Both the position numbers and the translations under genes were made by a program. This document shows positions 58,041 through 64,000 of a stretch of 64,000 bases of DNA, piece by piece. Every line of letters begins with the position of its first letter. The first letter of the stretch is position 1. The notes under the pieces were generated by a model. The model was not told the origin of the DNA and ran no database searches. It saw only the letters and a program-made list of their open reading frames with translations. This DNA comes from Streptomyces laurentii. GTDB taxonomy: Bacteria; Actinomycetota; Actinomycetes; Streptomycetales; Streptomycetaceae. The stretch spans positions 1,860,001 to 1,924,000 of the forward strand of contig AP017424.1 of NCBI GenBank assembly GCA_002355495.1. The letters are read 5' to 3'.

Positions 58041-58949
58041 TCAGCCCTTCACGGCACCGGCGGACATGCCGGTCACCAGGTGGCGCTGGGCGAAGAGGAA
58101 CACCAGGGCGGCGGGGACGGCGATGAGCACGGAGGCCGCGGACATCGGGCCCCACTGCGCGCTGTACTGGTTGACGAACTTCTGCAGTCCGCCCGCGAGG
58201 GTGAGGTTGTCGTCGCCGACCATGAAGGCGGAGGCGTAGGCGACCTCGCCCCAGGCCGTGATGAAGGAGTAGAAGGCGGTCACGGCTATGCCCGGCTTGG
58301 CGAGCGGCAGGATCAGCCGCCAGAAGGTGCCGAACGGGTTGAGGCCGTCGACGTATCCGGACTCGTCGATCTCGCGCGGGATGCTGTCGAAGAAGCCCTT
58401 CATCATCCAGGCGCAGAACGGCACGGCGATCGTCATGTAGGTGACGACCAGGCCGGCCGCGTTGTTGAGCAGGCCCATCGACGCCAGGATGTTGTAGATC
58501 GGCACGATGAGGACGGCGACCGGGAACATCTGGGTGATGAGCAGGGTCCACATCAGTCCGCGCTTGCCGGGGAAGCGGAAGCGGCTGACCGCGTAGCCGG
58601 TGGTGCAGGAGATGAAGACGCCGAGCGCGGTGGTGAAGGCGGCGATCACCACCGAGTTGCCGAACCAGGTGAGGAACGGGGTGTCCCCCAGCAGGTTCGT
58701 GTAGTTGTCGAGCGTCGGCTCCTTGAAGAAGTCCGTGGTGGTCGCGTACGTCGCGGGCTTGAGCGAGGTCAGCAGGACCCACAGGGCCGGGAAGACCGCG
58801 ATCACGGACGCGACGATCAGCGTGAGGTGCAGGGCGACCGACGCGAGCGGCGAACGCTCGCCGCGGCGGCGCGGCCTGCCCGCGCGGCGCGTGTCGGCGG
58901 AGGCGGGAGCGGTCGTGGGGGCCGTGGTGGGGGCGGGGGCGGTGGTCAC
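58041..58949 (-). CDS. malG: Maltose/maltodextrin ABC transporter permease MalG
   Basis: A 302-residue inner-membrane permease with six transmembrane helices (LHLTLIVASVIAVFPALWVLL; WFGNSVVIAAFTTALGVFISC; LITQMFPVAVLIVPIYNIL; and later) and the EAA loop ESGYVDGLNPFGTFWRLILPLAKPG that contacts the ATPase. The N-terminus is Pro/Thr-rich. Start GTG 58949 overlaps the malF stop by 4 nt (GTGA). No ATP-binding subunit gene is in the window; in Streptomyces the shared MsiK serves this (established for S. lividans and S. coelicolor). Confidence 0.95.
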   Translation of the reverse strand: MTTAPAPTTAPTTAPASADTRRAGRPRRRGERSPLASVALHLTLIVASVIAVFPALWVLLTSLKPATYATTTDFFKEPTLDNYTNLLGDTPFLTWFGNSVVIAAFTTALGVFISCTTGYAVSRFRFPGKRGLMWTLLITQMFPVAVLIVPIYNILASMGLLNNAAGLVVTYMTIAVPFCAWMMKGFFDSIPREIDESGYVDGLNPFGTFWRLILPLAKPGIAVTAFYSFITAWGEVAYASAFMVGDDNLTLAGGLQKFVNQYSAQWGPMSAASVLIAVPAALVFLFAQRHLVTGMSAGAVKG

Positions 58950-59959
58950 CAGACTTCTCCCTGCTTGCGGAGGACCCGGCGGTAGACCGCGGCGAAGGCC
59001 ATCAGGAGGATCAGGATCAGCACGCCCCACGTCGAGGACTGGGCGAAGTCGCGGGGGCTGATCTCGAAGGAGAACTTGAACGCCTGGGTCACCAGGATCT
59101 GGGTGGCCTCGCCCGGTCCGCCCCGGGTGAGCAGGAAGATCACCGGGAACTGGTTGAAGGTCCAGATGACGGAGAGCAGCGTCACCGTCGAGGACACCGA
59201 CCGCAGGCCGGGCAGGGTGATGTGGCGGAAGCGCTGGAAGGCGTTCGCGCCGTCCATCTCGGCGGCCTCGTACAGCTCGCCGGGGATGGACTGGAGCCCG
59301 CCGAGGAGGGCGACCATCATGAACGGGACGCCGATCCAGACGTTGACCGCGATGACCGAGACCTTGGCCCAGGTGGGGTCGTTGAGCCACGGGATCGCGT
59401 CGATGCCGCCGCCCGCGAGGATCTTGTTGAGCAGGCCGTTGTCCTTGTTGTACAGGAAACGCCAGGAGAAGACGGAGACGAAGCCGGGCACCGCCCAGGG
59501 CAGGATCAGCAGCGTCCGGTAGACGGAGCGGCCGGCGATCCTGCGGTTGAGCAGGACCGCGAGGCCGAGTCCGAGGCTGAAGGTGACGGAGACACAGGCC
59601 ACCGTCCACAGCAGCGTCCAGCCGAGCGTGCCGAGGAACTGGTCGCCGGTGATCGCCGCGGTGTAGTTGTCGAGCCCCACGAACTCGTACGTCGCGGGGA
59701 TGTGGTTGACCCCGATGGAACGCTCGACGTTGCGTTCGTTGGCGTCGGTGAGCGACAGCCAGATACCGCGGACCAGCGGGTATCCGATGATCACGCCGAT
59801 CACGAGTACGACCGGCGCGACCATCGCCCCGGCGTACCAGTGGGTGGCCAGGGAGCACTTGCCCTTCCCTCGCCGCTTGCCAGTTCCGCGGCTCCGGCCG
59901 CGGGCGACGTCGTCGCCCGCGGCCTTCGCCACCGACTGGCTGCTGGTTTCCACAGCCAT
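58946..59959 (-). CDS. malF: Maltose/maltodextrin ABC transporter permease MalF
   Basis: A 337-residue permease. The basic cytoplasmic start (about 1-40) is followed by six helices (YAGAMVAPVVLVIGVIIGYPL; GTLGWTLLWTVACVSVTFSLG; TLLILPWAVPGFVSVFSW) and the EAA loop ELYEAAEMDGANAFQRFRHITLPGL. A periplasmic-type loop at about 80-110 (YEFVGLDNYTAAITG) is typical of sugar permeases. It follows malE after 87 nt and overlaps malG by 4 nt. Confidence 0.96.
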   Translation of the reverse strand: MAVETSSQSVAKAAGDDVARGRSRGTGKRRGKGKCSLATHWYAGAMVAPVVLVIGVIIGYPLVRGIWLSLTDANERNVERSIGVNHIPATYEFVGLDNYTAAITGDQFLGTLGWTLLWTVACVSVTFSLGLGLAVLLNRRIAGRSVYRTLLILPWAVPGFVSVFSWRFLYNKDNGLLNKILAGGGIDAIPWLNDPTWAKVSVIAVNVWIGVPFMMVALLGGLQSIPGELYEAAEMDGANAFQRFRHITLPGLRSVSSTVTLLSVIWTFNQFPVIFLLTRGGPGEATQILVTQAFKFSFEISPRDFAQSSTWGVLILILLMAFAAVYRRVLRKQGEVW

Positions 59960-60046
59960 CAGCCGGTCCGCCTTCCCTCTTCCCGCTTCACCGTGTCCCG
60001 CTTCACCGGGCCGCGCGGCTCGTGCCGCGCGGCCCGCCGCTTTCCG

Positions 60047-61327
60047 TTACTTCCAGCCCTTGAGGAGCTTGCGGTACGCGTCACCCGTCGACTTGACGCC
60101 CGCCTCGGGGCTGGTCTGGTTGGTGAGGACCTTCGTGTACTCGGTGACGAGCGGGGCGAAGAGGCTGCCGGTCTCCGGGATCCAGGGACGCTCGACGGCC
60201 TTGTCGACGACCGGCTTGAAGAACGTGATCAGCTCGTTGGAGGCCACGTCCGGCTCGCCGTAGACCGAGGTACGGGTCGGGAGCAGGCTCAGCTCCTTGG
60301 CCGTCTGGGCCTGGACCTCGGGCGAGCTCATGTACTCGACGAAGGCGTAGGAGGCGTCCAGGTTCTTGGAACCGGCGTAGACGGCGAGGTTGTGGCCGCC
60401 CTGCGGGGCGCCCTGGCCGGCCGAACCGGCCGGGACCGGGGCGATGCCCAGGTTGGCCTTGTCCGTGAACTCCTTGCCGGCGTAGGTGTCGGCGACGGCC
60501 CACGGGCCGTTGATCATCATGGCGACCTTGCCGTCCTTGAAGGCCGTCTGCATGTTGTTGAAGCCGTCGGTGGCGTCGGTCTTCGCGGCGCCGGAGTCGA
60601 CGAGGTCCTTGACGACCTTCATCGCCTTCACGCCGGCGGCGTTGTCGACGGTGACCGTCTTGGTGTCGGCGTTGACCAGGTCGCCGCCCTCGCCGTAGAG
60701 GAAGGAGAGGAACCAGTAGGCGTCGTCACCGCGCAGGTAGAGACCGGTCTTGCCGGTCTTCTTCTTGATCTGGGCGGAGACGGACTTGAGGTCGTCGATG
60801 GTCTTGGGGACCTCGACACCGGCGTCCTTGAAGATCTTCTTGTTGTAGAAGATGCCCATGGAGTCGATGACCTGCGGCACGGCGTAGGTCTTGCCGTTGT
60901 ACTTGGTGGACGCGGCGGCCTGCTTGAGGAAGTCGCCCTCGTCCTTCAGCGCGGCGGTGCCGTCGAGCGGCGCGAGGTAGCCGAGGTTCGCGAAGTCCGG
61001 GGTCCAGGCGACCTCGGAGCGGATCACGTCAGGAGCGCCGGAGCCGGACTGGGCGGCGTTCTTGAACTTGTTCTGCGCGTCGCCGAAGGGGACGTTGACG
61101 TACTCGACCTTCACCTTGGGGTGCTTCTTGGTGAAGTCCTCGGCGAGCTTCTTGAAGACCTTGTCCTCGGAACCGACCGTGGAGGTGTCCCACCAGGTGA
61201 CCGTGCCGGAGAGCTCGCCCGAGCTCTTCGAACCGCCGCCGGACGAACCCTTGTCGTCGCTTCCGCACGCCGCCAGGGTCACGCCCAGGGCCGCGACCAG
61301 CGCGGTGGCCGCTATGCCACGCCGCAT
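60047..61327 (-). CDS. malE: Maltose/maltodextrin-binding lipoprotein MalE
   Basis: A 426-residue solute-binding protein of the ABC importer, attached to the membrane by lipid at Cys 21 (GVTLAAC). The mature part is a family-1 sugar-binding protein: GTVTWWDTSTVGSEDKVFKKLAEDFTKKHP, DVIRSEVAWTPDFANLGYLAPLD, AMMINGPWAVADTYAG, and a C-terminus TSPEAGVKSTGDAYRKLLKGW. ATG 61327 has AAGGAG 6 nt upstream. First gene of the malEFG operon and divergent from malR over 337 bp with GCAAG/CTTGC sites, so it should be repressed by MalR and induced by maltodextrins. Confidence 0.96.
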   Translation of the reverse strand: MRRGIAATALVAALGVTLAACGSDDKGSSGGGSKSSGELSGTVTWWDTSTVGSEDKVFKKLAEDFTKKHPKVKVEYVNVPFGDAQNKFKNAAQSGSGAPDVIRSEVAWTPDFANLGYLAPLDGTAALKDEGDFLKQAAASTKYNGKTYAVPQVIDSMGIFYNKKIFKDAGVEVPKTIDDLKSVSAQIKKKTGKTGLYLRGDDAYWFLSFLYGEGGDLVNADTKTVTVDNAAGVKAMKVVKDLVDSGAAKTDATDGFNNMQTAFKDGKVAMMINGPWAVADTYAGKEFTDKANLGIAPVPAGSAGQGAPQGGHNLAVYAGSKNLDASYAFVEYMSSPEVQAQTAKELSLLPTRTSVYGEPDVASNELITFFKPVVDKAVERPWIPETGSLFAPLVTEYTKVLTNQTSPEAGVKSTGDAYRKLLKGWK

Positions 61328-61445
61328 GTGAACTCCTTCAGATGGTCCCGGTTGGACGAGGGCCTTGACCTTCCTCATGCGACCGCTCCCTCGCGGCGCG
61401 CCGGGCTGGCAGGAACGTAACAGGCTTGAAAACCGGCCGAAAGAC

Positions 61446-61466
61446 CTTGCGGGAATTTTCTGCAAG
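61446..61466. promoter_or_regulatory. MalR-type inverted repeat CTTGC-N11-GCAAG (malE side)
   Basis: CTTGC at 61446-61450 and GCAAG at 61462-61466 flank an AT-rich GGGAATTTTCT centre. Lies 119-139 nt before malE, where its promoter is expected. Confidence 0.65.
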
Positions 61467-61544
61467 AAGGATCGATCGTTACATTCGCGTGTCCCGAAGG
61501 TTGCCGACGTGCCGCTTGACAGGGGCGGAACGGTGTCACCTTCT

Positions 61545-61561
61545 GCAAGAACTTGCGCAAG
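61545..61561. promoter_or_regulatory. MalR-type operator GCAAGAACTTGCGCAAG
   Basis: Three pentamers, GCAAG, CTTGC and GCAAG, stacked so that GCAAG-AA-CTTGC and CTTGCGCAAG are both perfect inverted repeats. Lies 104-120 nt before malR. LacI-family dimers bind palindromes of this size; MalR is the obvious candidate. Confidence 0.7.
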
Positions 61562-61664
61562 AACGATACGGGCCCGTGTACGGGGTGTACCGAGGGCGGG
61601 CGCCGGACCGGCTCAGAGGCGGGCGCTGCGCACGCACGATCCGTACCCGGTACAGTCCCGTTCC

Positions 61665-62690
61665 ATGACCGCGCGGCTCGCCGACATCGCAGCCCAGGCG
61701 GGGGTCAGTGAAGCCACAGTCAGCCGCGTGCTCAACGGCAAGCCCGGTGTGGCCGCGGCCACCCGTGAATCCGTGCTGGCCGCACTCGACGTGCTCGGCT
61801 ACGAGCGCCCGGTCCGGCTGACCCGGCGCAGCGCGGGCCTCGTCGGGCTGATCACCCCCGAACTGGACAACCCGATCTTTCCCGCGCTCGCGCAGGTCAT
61901 CGGGCAGGCCCTGACCCGGCAGGGATACACCCCGGTGCTCGCCACCCAGACCCCCGGCGGGTCCACGGAGGACGAGCTGACCGACATGCTGGTGGAGCGC
62001 GGCGTCGCCGGCATCATCTTCGTCTCCGGTCTGCACGCCGACACCACCGCCGACACCTCGCGGTACGACCGACTGCGCGGCAAGGGCGTCCCGTTCGTCC
62101 TCATCAACGGCTTCTCGCCGCGCGTGCGGGCCCCGTTCGTCTCCCCCGACGACCGGGCCGCGATGGTGCTCGCGGTGACGCACCTGGCGGCGCTCGGCCA
62201 CACCCGGATCGGCCTCGCGGTCGGCCCGGTGCGGTTCGTGCCCGTCCTGCGCAAGATCGAGGGCTTCACCAAGGGGATGCGGGAACGGTTCGGGCTCTCC
62301 CCCGAGGAGACCGAGGGGCTGATCCAGCACTCCCTCTACAGCCTGGAGGGCGGGCAGGCGGCGGCCGGCGCGCTGATCTCCAAGGGCTGCACCGCGGTGG
62401 TGTGCGCGAGCGACATGATGGCGCTCGGCGCGATCCGGGCGGCCCGGGAGCGGGGGCTGCGGGTGCCGCAGGACGTCTCGGTCGTCGGCTTCGACGACTC
62501 CCCTCTCATAGCGTTCACCGATCCGCCCCTGACCACCATCCGGCAGCCGGTCCAGGCGATGGGCCAGGCGGCGGTACGCGCTCTGCTGGAGGAGATCGGC
62601 GGGACGCCCGCCCCGCACACCGAGTTCGTCTTCATGCCGGAGCTGGTGGTCCGGGGGTCGACCGCGTCGGCGCCGCCCGCGTCCGCCTAG
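61665..62690 (+). CDS. malR: Maltose operon repressor MalR (LacI family)
   Basis: A 341-residue repressor, divergent from malEFG. HTH plus hinge are ARLADIAAQAGVSEATVSRVLNGKPGVAAATRESVLAALDVLGYERP. The effector domain has GLITPELDNPIFPALAQVIGQAL, ERGVAGIIFVSGLHADTT and SVVGFDDSPLIAFTDPPLTTIRQP. Established in S. coelicolor: MalR represses malEFG. ATG 61665 has no Shine-Dalgarno and a TACAGT -10-like element at about 61650-61655, so translation may be leaderless. The gene at 55079 is a close paralogue. Confidence 0.94.
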   Translation: MTARLADIAAQAGVSEATVSRVLNGKPGVAAATRESVLAALDVLGYERPVRLTRRSAGLVGLITPELDNPIFPALAQVIGQALTRQGYTPVLATQTPGGSTEDELTDMLVERGVAGIIFVSGLHADTTADTSRYDRLRGKGVPFVLINGFSPRVRAPFVSPDDRAAMVLAVTHLAALGHTRIGLAVGPVRFVPVLRKIEGFTKGMRERFGLSPEETEGLIQHSLYSLEGGQAAAGALISKGCTAVVCASDMMALGAIRAARERGLRVPQDVSVVGFDDSPLIAFTDPPLTTIRQPVQAMGQAAVRALLEEIGGTPAPHTEFVFMPELVVRGSTASAPPASA

Positions 62691-62857
62691 CTCCCGTACG
62701 GCGGTTCGGGGCGGAACCACCCCCTCGGGCCGCCCCGGCCCCGAGACCTGCGCGGAGCCCCCGGGAGCCCCCTACTCCGGAAGTCGGAGAGGGTGCGCCT
62801 CTCACCCGACCGAGGGATGATCGGTCGAGGGGATGCGATCTGGCAGACTCTCCTCTC

Positions 62858-63871
62858 ATGGGTGAAACGACCGTGAAGACTTCGGAATGTCGGACGACCC
62901 CGTCGTCGTCACCCATCGTGGCCGACGACCGGTCCGATGCCGGGTCCTGGCGTGCCGCGTGGGCGGCCCGCGTACCGCGCCGGCCGCGTATCTGGTTCGA
63001 GATCCTGCTCATCGCGGTCAGCTACTGGACGTACTCGCTCATCCGCAACGCGGTGCCCGAGCAGAAGGCCCAGGCGCTGAAGAACGCCGACTGGATCTGG
63101 CAGACCGAGCACGCGCTCGGTCTCGCTTTCGAGCACGCCGTCAACCAGGCCGTGAACTCGGTGACCTGGCTGATCGTCGGCATGAACTACTACTACGCCA
63201 CGCTGCACTTCATCGTGACGATCGGTGTGCTCGTGTGGCTGTACCGCTGGCAGCCGGGCCGTTACGCGGCGTTCCGCACGGCCCTGTTCGCCACCACCGG
63301 CGTCGCGCTGGTCGGTTACTACCTGTTCCCGCTCGCGCCGCCGCGGCTGATGAACGGCGGGCAGTTCGTCGACACCGTCCTGGTGCACCACACCTGGGGT
63401 TCGATGGCCTCGGGCAACCTCAAGCACATGTCGAACCAGTACGCGGCGATGCCGTCGATGCACATCGGCTGGTCGCTGTGGTGCGGGCTGACCATCTTCC
63501 TGCTGGCGAAGGCGCCGTGGGCGCGGATCCTCGGTCTGCTCTACCCGACGGCGACCCTGGTCGTCATCGTGGCCACCGCCAACCACTTCTGGATGGACGC
63601 GGTGGGCGGCACGCTCTGCCTGACGTTCGGCTTCGCGGTCTCGTACTTCTGGTACGGCGCGCATCCGCACCGGCTGCCGAAGCTGGTGGAGCCCGCGGCG
63701 TCGACGGCGCGCGGCGCCCGGCCGGTCCTGGTGGCGGCGGAGCGGGAGGCGGGGACGGCGCCGAGGACGCGGATCCGGCCGACACCGGTATACGGGACTC
63801 CCCGGAGCGGGTGGGTTCCGGGCGGTAGCGGGGGCCGGCAGCGGGACGTCCTCATCGGGCCCGTCACCTGA
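62858..63871 (+). CDS. PAP2-superfamily membrane phosphatase/inositolphosphotransferase-like protein
   Basis: A 337-residue membrane protein. The cytoplasmic start covers about 1-45, then helices at about 48-65, 100-130, 140-160 and several between 205 and 275. The PAP2-type catalytic parts are YYLFPLAPPRLMNG (motif 1-like), MPSMHIGWSLWCGL (SxxxH) and TANHFWMDAVGG (HxxxD). This PAP2_3 form is close to bacterial inositolphosphorylceramide-synthase-like enzymes and uses lipid phosphates. A Pro/Arg-rich tail follows. ATG 62858; the CTCTCATG context lacks a clear ribosome site. Confidence 0.88.
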   Translation: MGETTVKTSECRTTPSSSPIVADDRSDAGSWRAAWAARVPRRPRIWFEILLIAVSYWTYSLIRNAVPEQKAQALKNADWIWQTEHALGLAFEHAVNQAVNSVTWLIVGMNYYYATLHFIVTIGVLVWLYRWQPGRYAAFRTALFATTGVALVGYYLFPLAPPRLMNGGQFVDTVLVHHTWGSMASGNLKHMSNQYAAMPSMHIGWSLWCGLTIFLLAKAPWARILGLLYPTATLVVIVATANHFWMDAVGGTLCLTFGFAVSYFWYGAHPHRLPKLVEPAASTARGARPVLVAAEREAGTAPRTRIRPTPVYGTPRSGWVPGGSGGRQRDVLIGPVT

Positions 63872-63917
63872 AGCGGTTCAGGACGACGGGCCTTCCTCAC
63901 CCCCCACTATTCATGGT

Positions 63918-63939
63918 GTGTATACACCGTACGTATAGT
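63918..63939 (+). promoter_or_regulatory. Promoter with GTGTATACAC palindrome in the spacer
   Basis: TATAGT at 63934-63939 is a good -10 box; 8 nt later the GTG at 63947 can serve as a leaderless start. The perfect 10-bp palindrome GTGTATACAC (63918-63927) lies between -35 and -10, a position where a bound repressor would block RNA polymerase. GTATAC-centred sites are typical of GntR-type regulators. Confidence 0.6.
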
Positions 63940-63946
63940 CGCGTTC

Positions 63947-64000
63947 GTGATCCTCGTATCGCGGGCGCTGAAAACGCTCGCCGTCGCCTCGCTCGCCGTC
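63947..64000 (+). CDS. Start of a further gene (cut by window end)
   Basis: Eighteen codons are visible (MILVSRALKTLAVASLAV): a basic n-region followed by a hydrophobic stretch, as in a signal peptide or first membrane helix. Starts with GTG 8 nt after TATAGT, no Shine-Dalgarno. The product cannot be identified. Confidence 0.5.
   Translation, partial: MILVSRALKTLAVASLAV

Overview
The window is a high-GC (about 70-75 percent, with strong G/C third-position bias) actinobacterial chromosome segment, almost certainly from a Streptomyces or close relative. This rests on the codon bias, GTG and leaderless starts, PspA/PspAA, paired GSI and GSII glutamine synthetases with GlnR boxes, a CobU fused to a metallo-beta-lactamase-like domain, and the malEFG/MalR/alpha-amylase cluster. 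From memory the gene order resembles the S. coelicolor region around SCO2168-SCO2232. It is core, not accessory, DNA: I see no tRNA, rRNA, IS element, prophage, att site or CRISPR array.

Layout. 1-4.9 kb: the front of a membrane histidine kinase, the pspA-pspAA envelope stress pair, a DUF3043 membrane protein, a methyltransferase and an HtrA-like protease lipoprotein. 4.9-13.4 kb: cobalamin nucleotide-loop assembly (cobU, cobT, cobS) interleaved with a lysyl-phosphatidylglycerol-type synthase and its membrane partner, then a two-domain lipoprotein. 13.7-22.7 kb: pepA, lpd, sucB (frameshifted here), a GntR regulator and aceE, the central 2-oxoacid dehydrogenase components. 22.8-29.9 kb: a WYL regulator, three short-chain dehydrogenases (two under a divergent TetR), a DUF4240 protein, a GNAT acetyltransferase with a G-quadruplex-rich leader and an FAD oxidoreductase. 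30-34 kb: an NsdA-like regulator, then lipB and lipA. 34-42 kb: DUF4191 and RDD membrane proteins, glnA with a GlnR box, a RelE/HigB-like toxin pair, small conserved genes, and glnII with a second GlnR box. 42-48 kb: a putative 40-residue peptide, a winged-helix regulator, a tyrosine phosphatase, a di-iron-like protein coupled to a ferredoxin-type reductase (frameshifted), TetR, tautomerase and GNAT genes. 48-62.7 kb: maltodextrin utilisation (amylopullulanase, alpha-amylase, LacI regulator, alpha-glucosidase, malG, malF, malE, malR). The right end holds a PAP2-type membrane phosphatase and the first codons of one more gene.

How it works together. Lpd, SucB and AceE form the 2-oxoacid dehydrogenase machinery, and LipB and LipA make the lipoyl group it needs. 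The secreted amylases, MalEFG and the alpha-glucosidase make a complete starch-to-glucose route, with GCAAG/CTTGC operator repeats in front of malE/malR and the alpha-amylase.

The main anomaly is five single-base deletions in otherwise conserved genes (near 5058, 10635, 17360, 17752 and 44945), two of them in the same 12-mer. These are more likely residual assembly errors than biology. The most interesting candidate biology is the G-quadruplex leader at 28288-28501, the toxin with a non-HTH partner at 37690-38578, the peptide gene at 41966-42088 and the 9-bp inverted repeat in front of pspA.
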